A stretch of 64,000 nt of DNA, taken from the NCBI RefSeq assembly GCF_021728415.1, contig NZ_JAKKDV010000001.1, forward strand, positions 1 to 64,000, read 5' to 3'. This DNA comes from Flaviramulus multivorans (GTDB lineage: Bacteria > Bacteroidota > Bacteroidia > Flavobacteriales > Flavobacteriaceae). Shown here piece by piece: positions 44,698 through 55,745 of the stretch. The position numbers and the translations under genes are program-made. The notes under the pieces are model-generated. The model worked only from the letters and a program-made list of their open reading frames with translations, was not told the origin of the DNA and searched no databases. Numbering within the stretch: the stretch's first letter is position 1; every line of letters begins with the position of its first letter.

Positions 44698-45465
44698 TTA
44701 TTCTTCGGTGTTTCCTATTTGATCTATTGCAGTTTGCTCGCCAAAACCGACTACTTCTTTATATATAAAATAAACTGGTAAGTAAGCAAAAGCTGCTGTT
44801 ACAAATACTCCAATAAAGCACATTATAATACCAACTAATTGAGCCAAAAGGCCCGCAACAAAAATTAGCCCAAAGGTTATAAGCCATTTTTTATTACCTA
44901 ATTTAAATCCAACTTTTACTATATCAGAAGGTGACATATCAGGGTTAAATGCATAAATCACATTAATTAAAGCAATTGGAACCATCACATAGATAATTGG
45001 CAAAACGCACAGTAAAGTTGCTACTAAGCTGATACCAAATGTCATTGCAGCTAATTTTATGGTTTTTCTTAAGTGGGGTTTTTTAAAAAAATAAAAATAG
45101 TCGTCAGCACCAGATTCATTTAAGTCTTTCAGTTTACATATTCTATAAAAAGCAGATTTTAAACCAAAAGTAATTACTACGGCAAAAAATGAAAAAACTA
45201 TCATAAATAAATAAAATGGAATGAAAATAGCCATATTAGGTTGCCCTCCTTGTTGTAATGTTTCTGGGTCTAAAATTCCCATAGCAATTAAAGGTAAATA
45301 CATTATGATATAAAAAGGAATCATAAAAGCTATAGTTAATAAAAGCATAAGCAATCCTTGTAACCACACCTTTTTAAAAAGCTCAATAGATTTATTAAAA
45401 ATATCGCCAAAATCTAGATCTTTAGCCTGTTCTATTCTTTCCAATAAATTGTTAATTGTATTCAT
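44698..45465 (-). CDS. Multi-pass membrane protein, tandem paralogue 1
   Basis: A 255-residue protein with about six membrane helices. A soluble N-terminal helix D-F-G-D-I-F-N-K-S-I-E-L-F-K-K-V-W-L-Q-G precedes the first. The central F-A-F-N-P-D-M-S... motif before the last helices is shared with the next gene. It is a Bacteroidota protein of unknown role; similar proteins have been loosely labelled as beta-carotene monooxygenase, but no such catalytic motif is visible. It is 16 bases from its paralogue in the same orientation, so both are on one transcript. Confidence 0.65.
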   Translation of the reverse strand: MNTINNLLERIEQAKDLDFGDIFNKSIELFKKVWLQGLLMLLLTIAFMIPFYIIMYLPLIAMGILDPETLQQGGQPNMAIFIPFYLFMIVFSFFAVVITFGLKSAFYRICKLKDLNESGADDYFYFFKKPHLRKTIKLAAMTFGISLVATLLCVLPIIYVMVPIALINVIYAFNPDMSPSDIVKVGFKLGNKKWLITFGLIFVAGLLAQLVGIIMCFIGVFVTAAFAYLPVYFIYKEVVGFGEQTAIDQIGNTEE

Positions 45466-45481
45466 ATAAATCTAATTTAAA

Positions 45482-46252
45482 TTAATAATCTGAATCATCT
45501 TTAACTCCAATTTGTTCTATCTCACTAACATCTTCAAAACCAATAACTTCTTTATATACATAAAACACAGGCAAATAAACAATTGAAATCGTAAACAACA
45601 CCCCTATAAAGCAAGCTATAACTCCCAACATTCCTAGAATAGCTGAAACAAAAATCAATCCGAAAGAAATAAGCCATTTTTTATTTCCCAAAGCAAAACT
45701 TGCCTTAACAATTTCTGTTTCGCTTAAGTCTGGGTTAAAGGCAAATATTACTGAAAAATAAGAAATTGGGACAAACACATAGATATAAGGAATAACTAAC
45801 AATAGTTGTGCAATGGTTGCTATTAACCCATATATAATACCTAGCATAAAAATTTTAGAAAAATATCCATTACTGAAAAAATAAAAATAATCGTTATTGT
45901 CTTCATCCTTCATAACATAATTTTTACAAATTCTATAAAACGATGCCAAAAAACCAATTGAAACCACGCTGCCTAAAATTGTTTGAGGCAAACTATATAA
46001 GACATTCATAGAGTAAAAAGAAGTAAACGTTTCAAGATTAATACCATCATTAAAATTATAAATATTTGTTGATAACCCTATAACGGAGAACAAAAAACCA
46101 ATAACGAACGCGCATAAAAAAATTAGCAAAACTGTTAAAAACCCTTTTAACCACACTTTTTTGAACAGTTCGATAACTTCACTTAAAATGGTTCCAAAAT
46201 CTAATGCTTTGGCATTCTTTATTTTTTCTGATAAACTATAATATGTATTCAT
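45482..46252 (-). CDS. Multi-pass membrane protein, tandem paralogue 2
   Basis: A 256-residue paralogue of 44698-45465 that arose by tandem duplication. It shares the N-terminal D-F-G-T-I-L-S-E-V-I-E-L-F-K-K-V-W-L, the central N-P-D-L-S-E-T-E-I-V, the G-N-K-K-W-L-I-S-F-G-L-I-F-V segment, and the C-terminal acidic tail. It has the same six-helix layout. The protein is upstream in the pair and probably first to be translated. There is no enzymatic motif, so the function is unknown; a paired or heteromeric channel or scaffold is possible but unproven. Confidence 0.65.
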   Translation of the reverse strand: MNTYYSLSEKIKNAKALDFGTILSEVIELFKKVWLKGFLTVLLIFLCAFVIGFLFSVIGLSTNIYNFNDGINLETFTSFYSMNVLYSLPQTILGSVVSIGFLASFYRICKNYVMKDEDNNDYFYFFSNGYFSKIFMLGIIYGLIATIAQLLLVIPYIYVFVPISYFSVIFAFNPDLSETEIVKASFALGNKKWLISFGLIFVSAILGMLGVIACFIGVLFTISIVYLPVFYVYKEVIGFEDVSEIEQIGVKDDSDY

Positions 46253-46318
46253 TCTTTGGTTAGTTATTATCCTATAAAAGTAAATGTTTTTTTAAAAACT
46301 CTTAGATATATTGGAAAC

Positions 46319-46348
46319 TAAAAAATCCTGCATTATGCAGGATTTTTA
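46319..46348. terminator. Bidirectional terminator
   Basis: A 12-bp perfect stem (AAAAATCCTGCA, 46321-46332, with its complement at 46336-46347) and a 3-base loop. T-runs follow on both strands. It lies after the LVIVD gene (46372) on the minus strand and upstream of the tandem membrane genes. Confidence 0.9.
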
Positions 46349-46371
46349 TTATTAAAGATTTCGTTTCTTAA

Positions 46372-47610
46372 TTATTTCAATTCATAAGTGCTTAATAATT
46401 GCACCAAATTGCCTTCATAATGGTATTGATATAATGTATTACCTCCAATCATAAGCAGTGAGTTTTCCAAGGCGATAACATCCTTAGATTGAATGTTTTT
46501 ATAATTTGCTGTCATATTTAAACTCTCTGGATTGCTTTTATCAAATAGTTTTAATCCTGAAGTTCCGTCGCATACAAATAGTGTATTAGCTTTAAATCCT
46601 AGTCCATAAGGATTATCCAAGCTGTATTGCTTTATAAGCGTAGGTTTTGTTTTATCGCTAACATCAATAACTTCTAACACGCTTTCTAATTGACCACAAT
46701 CATTACCTCCTCGTATTGTTAAATACGCAAAATCGCCATCAACCACCACAGGGTCGCAACCTTCCCAATGCATAAATTCTGATACATATTCTGGTGAAGA
46801 TGGGTTTGTTAAACTATATATATACATCCCTTGATTACTTCCTAAATATAAATAGTCATCCGCTTGAAACATAGTTTCTATATTCCAACCAGCATATTGG
46901 GTGTTGGCAAGTACTGGTTCTGAAAGGTTATGAATATTAAAGATGGTCATTTCATAATTACCAACTGTATATAAATAATTATCTACTATCTGAAAACGCG
47001 CTAGAGAACCACCAGTTCCTGTAACAGACTCGCTTGAATTTATTACGGCTCCATCAAAAACCACATCGATTAAAATATCATCATCCCTTTTTTTTCGACG
47101 TTCAGTGGTTATTGTCCAGCCAACGATCACATCATTATTATAATCAAATTTATCAAAATCAACTACCTGTGCTTCAACAGGTATATTATAATCATATACT
47201 CTGAATACATCTTCTAATCGTTCCTCTAGTTTTATTGAATTAATATCCGAAATATCAAAAACTAATAAATCAGTGGCACTATCAGCATACAGAATATCAT
47301 CTTTTACTGATATATCTTCATTCCCAGGAATCTTAATATATTTTATCGCATTAGGGTTTGATGGATTAGAATTGTCTATTATTTGAATCCCGTTGTTTGT
47401 ATCACCTACAAAAATGTAATTTTTATAGGCGTATATCTTACCAACTTCTTCAATACCTTTAGGAGCTGATATGTCTACAGAACTTCTAAACGCCGATTTA
47501 CTCATTAACATTGGTTTTGCTACTTGAACGAACTCGAAATCTTCATCATTGGTGTCGCACGCTGCAACAAAGATTAGGGACAAGGACAAAAAAAGGTGTT
47601 TTATTTTCAT
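46372..47610 (-). CDS. LVIVD-repeat surface lipoprotein
   Basis: A 412-residue lipoprotein. The lipobox cysteine is at about residue 18 (F-V-A-A-C-D). The mature part contains several repeats of the form Y-I-F-V-G-D-T-N-N-G-I-Q-I-I-D-N-S-N-P-S-N-P, and later V-L-E-V-I-D-V-S-D-K-T-K-P. This is the LVIVD repeat, which forms a beta-propeller. Such proteins are cell-surface binding proteins in this phylum. The next gene on the strand, a small lipoprotein, lies 28 bases upstream and is likely in the same operon. Confidence 0.8.
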   Translation of the reverse strand: MKIKHLFLSLSLIFVAACDTNDEDFEFVQVAKPMLMSKSAFRSSVDISAPKGIEEVGKIYAYKNYIFVGDTNNGIQIIDNSNPSNPNAIKYIKIPGNEDISVKDDILYADSATDLLVFDISDINSIKLEERLEDVFRVYDYNIPVEAQVVDFDKFDYNNDVIVGWTITTERRKKRDDDILIDVVFDGAVINSSESVTGTGGSLARFQIVDNYLYTVGNYEMTIFNIHNLSEPVLANTQYAGWNIETMFQADDYLYLGSNQGMYIYSLTNPSSPEYVSEFMHWEGCDPVVVDGDFAYLTIRGGNDCGQLESVLEVIDVSDKTKPTLIKQYSLDNPYGLGFKANTLFVCDGTSGLKLFDKSNPESLNMTANYKNIQSKDVIALENSLLMIGGNTLYQYHYEGNLVQLLSTYELK

Positions 47611-47638
47611 AATATTAATATTTTCATTAGTTAGTTTT

Positions 47639-48079
47639 TTAATATGTATATGTTAATGAAGATTCATAACCATCAATATGCAAAATAATTTTATTACTAC
47701 CAGTAATTTGTAACGATGTTAAATCGAAAGAAATCGATTTTTCAAAATATGCTAAGCACGCCTCGTTATTTAATAATTCAAATTTTAAATAGCGTTGTTC
47801 GGGTGAAGATTCAGCAACAGCTCCAGAATCAACCAATTGGTATGTCCAAGAATTTCCATCACATCCAGAAGCTCCAAATTCAATAGTTAGACAATTATTT
47901 TGTATTTCAGCACCAAGAATTGTAAAATTATTAGATTCTAAACTATCGTATAGGCTTTCATCTATTACAGTAGTTTGGTCGCAAACACCCAAATAATCAT
48001 CACTATCATCATCACACTGCATATTCATAAAGCAAAATGCAACTGGAATAATGAAAAAAATATTTTTAACAATTCTCAT
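47639..48079 (-). CDS. Hypothetical small lipoprotein
   Basis: The start chosen is the ATG at 48079 (MRIVKNIFFIIPVAFCFMNM-Q-C), which gives a lipoprotein signal with acceptor Cys near residue 22. The frame extends 11 codons further to 48112. The mature part, of about 125 residues, is acidic near the start (D-D-D-S-D-D) and has two spaced cysteines in a beta-rich body. I do not recognise the family. It precedes the LVIVD lipoprotein gene and probably shares its transcript. Confidence 0.6.
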   Translation of the reverse strand: MRIVKNIFFIIPVAFCFMNMQCDDDSDDYLGVCDQTTVIDESLYDSLESNNFTILGAEIQNNCLTIEFGASGCDGNSWTYQLVDSGAVAESSPEQRYLKFELLNNEACLAYFEKSISFDLTSLQITGSNKIILHIDGYESSLTYTY

Positions 48080-48152
48080 AGCAATGAATTTATTTTTAGA
48101 TGCATAAACCAAATTTTGGTTGCGTTAATTTAACAAAAATAAAACTGCCACT

Positions 48153-48184
48153 TTGTCATATAACATAAATAAATTGTATCTTTG
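48153..48184 (+). promoter_or_regulatory. Promoter of the miaB operon
   Basis: TTG (48153-48155) is followed after 21 bases by TATCTTTG (48177-48184), in agreement with TTG-N17-23-TAnnTTTG. The first gene, miaB, starts 36 bases downstream. It serves the operon from miaB probably through secG. Confidence 0.8.
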
Positions 48185-48219
48185 CATGCTTATTGAAACT
48201 AATATGTTTCGGATAAACT

Positions 48220-49668
48220 ATGGAAAAGATAATAGACGAAAATAAACAAGGTGAAACTTTAGTTTTAAACCAAAAAGAAGGCAACAAGCGTAAGCTTTTT
48301 ATTGAAAGCTATGGGTGTGCTATGAACTTTAGCGATAGCGAAATTGTTGCTTCTATAATGTCTAAACAAGGGTTTAACACTACTCAAAATTTAGAAGACG
48401 CCGATTTAGTTTTAGTTAACACTTGCTCGATTCGAGACAAAGCAGAACAAACTGTTAGAAAACGTTTAGAAAAATATAATGCTGTAAAACGTGACCACAA
48501 CCCAAAAATGAAGGTTGGCGTTTTAGGCTGTATGGCAGAAAGGTTAAAAACTAAATTTCTGGAAGAAGAAAAAATTGTTGATTTGGTTGTAGGACCAGAT
48601 GCTTATAAAGACTTACCAAACTTACTTGCCGAAGTTGACGAAGGAAGAGAGGCCATTAACGTTATTCTTTCTAAAGAAGAAACCTATGGCGATATTTCTC
48701 CAGTAAGATTAAACTCAAATGGAGTTACTGCTTTCGTATCTATTACTAGAGGGTGCGACAATATGTGCACCTTTTGCGTTGTCCCTTTTACTAGAGGACG
48801 CGAACGTAGCAGAGACCCACAAAGTATTATTGAGGAAATAAATGATTTATGGAATAATGGCTATAAAGAAGTTACGCTTCTCGGGCAAAATGTAGACAGC
48901 TATTTGTGGTACGGTGGCGGACTTAAAAAAGACTTTATTAAAGCGAGTGATATACAAAAAGCAACGGCTGTTAATTTTTCAAATTTATTAGAATTATGCG
49001 CAAAAGCTCAACCCAAAATGCGTATTCGATTTTCAACTTCGAACCCTCAGGATTTGACTTTAGATGTGGTTCATACCATGGCGAAATATCAAAATATATG
49101 TAACCACATACATTTACCTGTTCAAAGTGGTAGTAATCGCATTTTAAAAGAGATGAATCGTTTGCATACGCGCGAAGAGTATATGGCACTGATTGATAAT
49201 ATTCGAAAAATCATTCCAGATTGCGCCATAAGTCAAGATATGATTGTTGGGTTCCCAACTGAAACCGAAGAAGATTTTCAAGACACAGTTTCATTAATGA
49301 ACTATGTTCAATACCATTTTGGGTATATGTTTACCTATTCGGAACGCCCTGGAACTATGGCAGGCCGAAACATGAAAGATGATATTCCTGAAGAAACTAA
49401 AAAACGTCGACTACAAGATATTGTAGATTTACAAAGAATACATAGCGAAATTAGGACTAAGAAGTGGCTCAATAAAACTGTTGAAGTGCTCATTGAAAAA
49501 GAATCAAAAAAATCCAATAAACAATGGTCTGGTAGAACATCTCAAAATACAGTTTGTGTGTTTCCTAAAGGTACATATAAAATTGGCGATTTTGTAAATG
49601 TAAAAGTAACTGATTGCACTAGTGCAACACTAATTGGAGAAGCCATTGGTTATTCTGAGAACAATTAA
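48220..49668 (+). CDS. miaB: tRNA-2-methylthio-N6-dimethylallyladenosine synthase
   Basis: A 482-residue radical-SAM methylthiotransferase with the usual three domains. The N-terminal MTTase domain has its three cysteines (Y-G-C-A-M-N, V-N-T-C-S-I, L-G-C-M-A-E). The radical-SAM core has G-C-D-N-M-C-T-F-C (about residue 183-191). A C-terminal TRAM domain ends the protein. It attaches a methylthio group to i6A at tRNA position 37. It is first in an operon with a sigma-54 activator, lptE, a TPR-like gene and secG. The gap to the next gene is 16 bases, and no fusion or truncation is seen. Confidence 0.95.
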   Translation: MEKIIDENKQGETLVLNQKEGNKRKLFIESYGCAMNFSDSEIVASIMSKQGFNTTQNLEDADLVLVNTCSIRDKAEQTVRKRLEKYNAVKRDHNPKMKVGVLGCMAERLKTKFLEEEKIVDLVVGPDAYKDLPNLLAEVDEGREAINVILSKEETYGDISPVRLNSNGVTAFVSITRGCDNMCTFCVVPFTRGRERSRDPQSIIEEINDLWNNGYKEVTLLGQNVDSYLWYGGGLKKDFIKASDIQKATAVNFSNLLELCAKAQPKMRIRFSTSNPQDLTLDVVHTMAKYQNICNHIHLPVQSGSNRILKEMNRLHTREEYMALIDNIRKIIPDCAISQDMIVGFPTETEEDFQDTVSLMNYVQYHFGYMFTYSERPGTMAGRNMKDDIPEETKKRRLQDIVDLQRIHSEIRTKKWLNKTVEVLIEKESKKSNKQWSGRTSQNTVCVFPKGTYKIGDFVNVKVTDCTSATLIGEAIGYSENN

Positions 49669-49684
49669 GATATAAAGAAAGAAA

Positions 49685-50956
49685 ATGGAATCAGTACAAG
49701 CTATAAAACAACGATTTGGTATTATTGGTAATACACCATCGCTAAACCGCGCTATTGAAAAAGCGATTCAGGTAGCTCCAACTGATATTTCGGTTTTGGT
49801 TACTGGTGAAAGTGGTGTTGGTAAAGAAAGTATCCCAAAAATAATACATCAATTATCTCATAGAAAACATAATAAATATATTGCCGTAAACTGTGGTGCC
49901 ATTCCGGAAGGCACCATTGATAGCGAACTTTTTGGTCACGAAAAAGGTTCGTTTACGGGTGCTACGCAAACCCGAGAAGGCTATTTTGAAGTAGCCGATG
50001 GTGGAACTATTTTTCTTGATGAAGTTGGTGAACTACCGCTTACTACTCAAGTACGTTTACTTCGTGTTTTAGAAAATGGTGAGTTTTTAAAAGTAGGTTC
50101 GAGTAAAGTACAGAAAACCAATGTGCGTATCGTAGCAGCTACCAATGTAAATATGTTTGAAGCGATACAGAAAGAAAAATTTCGTGAAGATTTATTTTAC
50201 AGGTTAAGTACGGTTGATATTCATTTACCTCCATTACGCGAGCGTCAAGACGATATTCATTTGCTTTTTAGAAAATTTGCTAGTGATTTTGCATTAAAAT
50301 ATAAAATGCCAACGGTAAAATTAACTGACAATGCGGTTCAAGTACTTTTAAAACACAGATGGGGTGGTAACATTCGTCAGTTACGAAACATCGCAGAACA
50401 ACTATCGGTTTTAGAACAAGACAGAACTATTACTGCAGAAACTTTGAGAAGCTATTTACCAACTTCTGGCACAAACTTACCCGCAGTTATTAAAACATCG
50501 AAGTCTGAAAGTGATTTTAGTACCGAACGGGAAATTTTATATAAAGTCCTTTTCGATATGAAAAGCGATCTCAACGATTTAAAAAAACTCACTTTAGAGT
50601 TGATGAAAACTGGCAACATAAAAGATGTTGAGAAAAATAATGAAAGTTTGATTCAAAAAATCTATGGAAATAATAATGAAGAAGAAGATACTGACTATGA
50701 AGAATCTATAGAAAATCCTGAGGTTATTGCAATTCCAGAACATCGTTCAAATGATGATGATTCTATAGGTATACAAGATAAATATCATTTTGCCGAAGAA
50801 ATTGAAGAAGAAGAAACTTTATCGCTACACGATAAAGAATTAGAATTAATAAAAAAATCGCTTGAACGTCACAACGGAAAGCGTAAATTAGCTGCTGCAG
50901 AATTAGGTATTAGCGAGCGTACTTTGTACAGAAAAATTAAACAATACGATTTATAA
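49685..50956 (+). CDS. Sigma-54-dependent transcriptional activator
   Basis: A 423-residue protein that begins directly with the AAA+ domain, without an N-terminal receiver. The Walker A motif is T-G-E-S-G-V-G-K-E. The sigma-54 contact loop is G-S-F-T-G-A, a variant of GAFTGA. The Walker B is G-G-T-I-F-L-D-E-V-G. A Fis-type HTH lies at the end (R-K-L-A-A-A-E-L-G-I-S-E-R-T-L-Y-R-K). A long acidic linker separates the two. Without a sensor domain it may act constitutively or through a partner. A sigma-54-like promoter for groES lies 1.9 kb downstream, a suggestive but unproven target. Confidence 0.9.
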   Translation: MESVQAIKQRFGIIGNTPSLNRAIEKAIQVAPTDISVLVTGESGVGKESIPKIIHQLSHRKHNKYIAVNCGAIPEGTIDSELFGHEKGSFTGATQTREGYFEVADGGTIFLDEVGELPLTTQVRLLRVLENGEFLKVGSSKVQKTNVRIVAATNVNMFEAIQKEKFREDLFYRLSTVDIHLPPLRERQDDIHLLFRKFASDFALKYKMPTVKLTDNAVQVLLKHRWGGNIRQLRNIAEQLSVLEQDRTITAETLRSYLPTSGTNLPAVIKTSKSESDFSTEREILYKVLFDMKSDLNDLKKLTLELMKTGNIKDVEKNNESLIQKIYGNNNEEEDTDYEESIENPEVIAIPEHRSNDDDSIGIQDKYHFAEEIEEEETLSLHDKELELIKKSLERHNGKRKLAAAELGISERTLYRKIKQYDL

Positions 50957-51012
50957 GTTTTCGTTTAATTAAAACCCCACTTAATTCTTGCAAAAGTTAG
51001 AGTTTATATAAC

Positions 51013-51516
51013 ATGAAAAAACACCTTTTATACGTTTCTATTTTAACCTTTAGTTTTTTACTTTTTGGTTGCGGCATCTATTCATTCACTGGAATTGAAA
51101 CCAATGCTAAAACATATCAAGTAAATTATTTCGAAAATAATGCCTTATTGGTTGAACCTGGTTTAGAGCGTGATTTTAAATTGGCTTTGGAAGATTTAAT
51201 TCAAAACCAAACCAATTTAAATTTAGTACCTTCAAATGCCGATTTAGTTTACGAAGGTGAAATTTCAGATTATAGAATATCTCCAACTACAGCAACGTCA
51301 CAAAATACGGCTGCCCAAAATAGACTAACCATAAGTGTAAAAGTGCGTTTTTATAATAGACTAAAAGAAGAAGAAGACCTAGAACAAACGTTTTCATTTT
51401 TTTACGATTTCCCTGGTAGTGCGCAGCTTGTTGGCGCTCAAAAAACAACAGCTCACGAAGAAATTTTAGAAAGATTAACTCAAGATATTGTTAACGCTAC
51501 CTTAGCTAGATGGTAA
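51013..51516 (+). CDS. lptE: LPS assembly lipoprotein LptE-like
   Basis: A 167-residue lipoprotein. The signal peptide ends F-L-L-F-G-C-G-I-Y-S-F-T, with the acceptor Cys at about residue 20. The G-x-Y-S-F form right after the Cys is typical of the Bacteroidota LptE family. LptE forms a plug with LptD in the outer membrane and inserts LPS. Its last codons overlap the start of the next gene. The position in the miaB-secG operon is often kept in Flavobacteriaceae, to my knowledge. Confidence 0.85.
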   Translation: MKKHLLYVSILTFSFLLFGCGIYSFTGIETNAKTYQVNYFENNALLVEPGLERDFKLALEDLIQNQTNLNLVPSNADLVYEGEISDYRISPTTATSQNTAAQNRLTISVKVRFYNRLKEEEDLEQTFSFFYDFPGSAQLVGAQKTTAHEEILERLTQDIVNATLARW

Positions 51517-52445
51517 TGAATCAAACAGATTTCACATACATACTTCAGCATCCGCAAGCAATAACAACGGAGCAAACTGAAGCTTTAAAATCTATTATTG
51601 ATGAATTTCCATATTTTCAATCAGCACGTGCTGTTTACCTAAAAGGCTTAAAAGATCAAAGCAGTTTTAAATACAATCAAGAGCTTAAAACTACAGCAGC
51701 TTACACAAGCGATAGAAGTATTTTATTTGATTATATCACATCTGAAGCGTTTATTCAAAATGAAATTTCACAATTCATAAAACAAAATATTGCCCATTTA
51801 AAAGATATAGATGTTGATATTGAAGATATTTCGGTTGAAAAAAGTGTAAAAATTGATGAAGCCTTAAAACAACAAATCAGAGAAACAGACGGTGTTTTAG
51901 ATCCTGCGCTTTTTCAACCAAAAGAATCGCGCCCTGTTAAATCTTTTATTTTAGACGAATCAGAATCTATTGAAGCTGTATCCCAAGAAACAAAGACTCA
52001 GGAACCTACTGCCAATGAGATATTAAATTTAGGAACACCGCTTCAATTTGATAAACGAGAAACGCATTCATTTAACGAATGGTTAAAACTAACAAGATTT
52101 AAACCCATTCAAAGACAAGCGAAAAATGAAGAAAAAAACGAAACTCCGGAAACCTTAGATAAGGAAAAGAAATTTGAATTAATTGATAAATTTATTTCTG
52201 AAAACCCAAAAATCAGTCCCTCGAAAACGGTTTCACAAAAAGGCAATTTAGCCAAAGCTCAAATGATACCGCCTGAGTCCTTAATGACAGAGACTTTAGC
52301 TCGTATTTATGTTGAGCAAAAAAACTATAAAAAGGCAATTCAATCTTATAAAATTTTAAGTTTGAAATATCCAGAAAAAAGTAGTTTCTTTGCAAACCAA
52401 ATTAAAGCAGTAGAACAATTACAAGAACAAAATAACAAAGAATAA
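51510..52445 (+). CDS. Hypothetical protein with TPR-like C-terminus
   Basis: A 311-residue soluble protein. The start ATG at 51510 overlaps the lptE stop; ATG 51516 is the alternative. The N-terminal half is a helical domain that starts with Q-H-P-Q-A-I-T-T-E-Q-T-E-A-L. The C-terminal 50 residues carry one tetratricopeptide-like unit (A-R-I-Y-V-E-Q-K-N-Y-K-K-A-I-Q-S-Y). No known function, but the position between lptE and secG is conserved in the phylum as far as I recall. It shares one base with secG (TAATG). Confidence 0.65.
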   Translation: MVMNQTDFTYILQHPQAITTEQTEALKSIIDEFPYFQSARAVYLKGLKDQSSFKYNQELKTTAAYTSDRSILFDYITSEAFIQNEISQFIKQNIAHLKDIDVDIEDISVEKSVKIDEALKQQIRETDGVLDPALFQPKESRPVKSFILDESESIEAVSQETKTQEPTANEILNLGTPLQFDKRETHSFNEWLKLTRFKPIQRQAKNEEKNETPETLDKEKKFELIDKFISENPKISPSKTVSQKGNLAKAQMIPPESLMTETLARIYVEQKNYKKAIQSYKILSLKYPEKSSFFANQIKAVEQLQEQNNKE

Positions 52446-52801
52446 TGAGTACGTTTACAATATTTTTAGCACTAATAGTTGTGGTAGCCTTTTTACTAGT
52501 AGTAGTAATTATGGTACAAAACCCAAAAGGTGGCGGGTTATCATCTTCGTTTGGTGGTGGTGGCACACAACAACTGGGTGGCGTAAAAAAGACAACTGAT
52601 TTTTTAGATAAAAGTACCTGGACATTAGCAACCTTACTTTTAGTATTAATTTTACTATCTAATGTAGCTATAAACAGAGGTGGAGAAAATTTAGATTCAA
52701 AAGCATTGGATCCTAACGCTACAACATCGCAACCTTTACCAGCAGTTCCAGTACAAACTACTAATGATACAGCAACACCTGCTGATTCAACAGGAAACTA
52801 A
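52445..52801 (+). CDS. secG: Preprotein translocase subunit SecG
   Basis: A 118-residue protein with two membrane helices (about 3-22 and 55-74) separated by a glycine-rich loop Q-N-P-K-G-G-G-L-S-S-S-F-G-G-G-G. This pattern identifies SecG. A C-terminal tail rich in Thr, Pro and Asp extends the protein by about 35 residues, common in this phylum. SecG assists SecYE in protein export. The start overlaps the previous stop by one base, and a strong terminator follows at 52817. Confidence 0.9.
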   Translation: MSTFTIFLALIVVVAFLLVVVIMVQNPKGGGLSSSFGGGGTQQLGGVKKTTDFLDKSTWTLATLLLVLILLSNVAINRGGENLDSKALDPNATTSQPLPAVPVQTTNDTATPADSTGN

Positions 52802-52816
52802 ATTAGTTAAATGATT

Positions 52817-52855
52817 AACAAAAAATGCCAGCTTTTCCAGTTGGCATTTTTTGTT
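52817..52855 (+). terminator. Intrinsic terminator of the secG operon
   Basis: A 14-bp perfect stem (52817-52830 against 52842-52855), extended by three more pairs around a 5-base loop, ends in T-rich sequence. It separates the miaB-secG operon from groESL. Confidence 0.95.
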
Positions 52856-52881
52856 TCTGTAAGTTTGTCAGTTATCTAGCA

Positions 52882-52899
52882 TTGGCACATTTTTAGCAT
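52882..52899 (+). promoter_or_regulatory. Sigma-54-type promoter of groESL
   Basis: TTGGCACATTTTTAGCAT has GG at 52884-52885 and GC at 52896-52897, exactly ten bases apart. It matches the sigma-54 consensus TTGGCACG-N4-TTGCA with two changes. The groES ATG lies 49 bases downstream. No consensus TAnnTTTG is nearby. Confidence 0.6.
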
Positions 52900-52948
52900 A
52901 ACGCATTAGCGTTAACATTAATTTTTTAAACTTAAAAATATACAACAA

Positions 52949-54879
<1,931 letters not shown>

Positions 54880-54898
54880 TCAAGTTATATTAAAATTC

Positions 54899-54931
54899 TA
54901 AAAACGCTTCAATTAAATTGAAGCGTTTTTT
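54899..54931 (+). terminator. Intrinsic terminator of groESL
   Basis: AAAACGCTTCAATT (54901-54914) pairs with its complement at 54916-54929, followed by a T-run to 54932. It lies 22 bases after the groEL stop. Confidence 0.95.
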
Positions 54932-54975
54932 TATTGCTTAATATTTCATAGATTTAAACAAACAAATCATTCAAA

Positions 54976-55623
54976 ATGAAAAAAATAAATTGGCAATACA
55001 CAATTGGTGAAATTTTGATTGTAATTGTAGGCATCTCCATTGCTTTTAGCATGAATAAATGTGCAGAACATTCCAAGAATGAATCTCATAAAAAGCAGTA
55101 TTTAACCAATTTAATAAATGATGTTACTTCGGACAAAAAGGCCCTTGAAGAAAATGTTCTAGCTATCGAAAAGAAAATTAATACCACAAAAGAAATACTT
55201 CCTAAACTCAATACCAACGCACCAGACAAAATGAGTATCATCGGAAAAGTATTCAGCATAGTGGCTCTTAACAATTTTACACCAAATGATAACACATATC
55301 AAGCACTTATTAATTCTGGTGATTTCAAATTAATTGATGATTTTGAGATGAAAACCGCTATTGAAAAGCACTATGCTACTTATGAAAATATGAGCGACAG
55401 TTATGAACGTTTAGAAAACATTCAAAAAAAATATGTGGGCGATTATTTTATACATAACATTGATTATGATGATTTCAGTAAAGGGCAATTTGGTTTTAAA
55501 GATGAAAAACTTTTGAAAAATATTATTTTAAGCATGCGTGGTGCCTTTGATTTAAAACTTAAAGCCACTAAAACAGGAATAAAAAGTTGCGATAACCTAT
55601 TAACCATTTTAAAAAAAGCTTAA
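54976..55623 (+). CDS. DUF6090-like membrane-anchored protein
   Basis: A 215-residue protein with one N-terminal membrane helix (about 10-28, E-I-L-I-V-I-V-G-I-S-I-A-F), followed by a helical domain. The pattern W-Q-Y-T-I-G-E-I-L-I-V near the start is characteristic of DUF6090, a family frequent in Flavobacteriia. The middle reads N-D-N-T-Y-Q-A-L-I-N-S-G-D-F-K-L-I. The function is unknown. It stands alone between the groEL terminator and the ATP-grasp cluster. Confidence 0.7.
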   Translation: MKKINWQYTIGEILIVIVGISIAFSMNKCAEHSKNESHKKQYLTNLINDVTSDKKALEENVLAIEKKINTTKEILPKLNTNAPDKMSIIGKVFSIVALNNFTPNDNTYQALINSGDFKLIDDFEMKTAIEKHYATYENMSDSYERLENIQKKYVGDYFIHNIDYDDFSKGQFGFKDEKLLKNIILSMRGAFDLKLKATKTGIKSCDNLLTILKKA

Positions 55624-55745
55624 TTACACACGGAAAAACGTTCAAATAATTTAAAATCCCCAAATAAAAAACTATATTGTTGATAGCTATATGTTTAATC
55701 AATAATTTTAAATAAAATATATAAATAAGCTATTGCAATATATTG

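Noticed and set aside
44698-46252. Beta-carotene 15,15'-monooxygenase pair
   Set aside because: The helices and lengths do not fit and no iron-binding histidines are arranged as in those enzymes.
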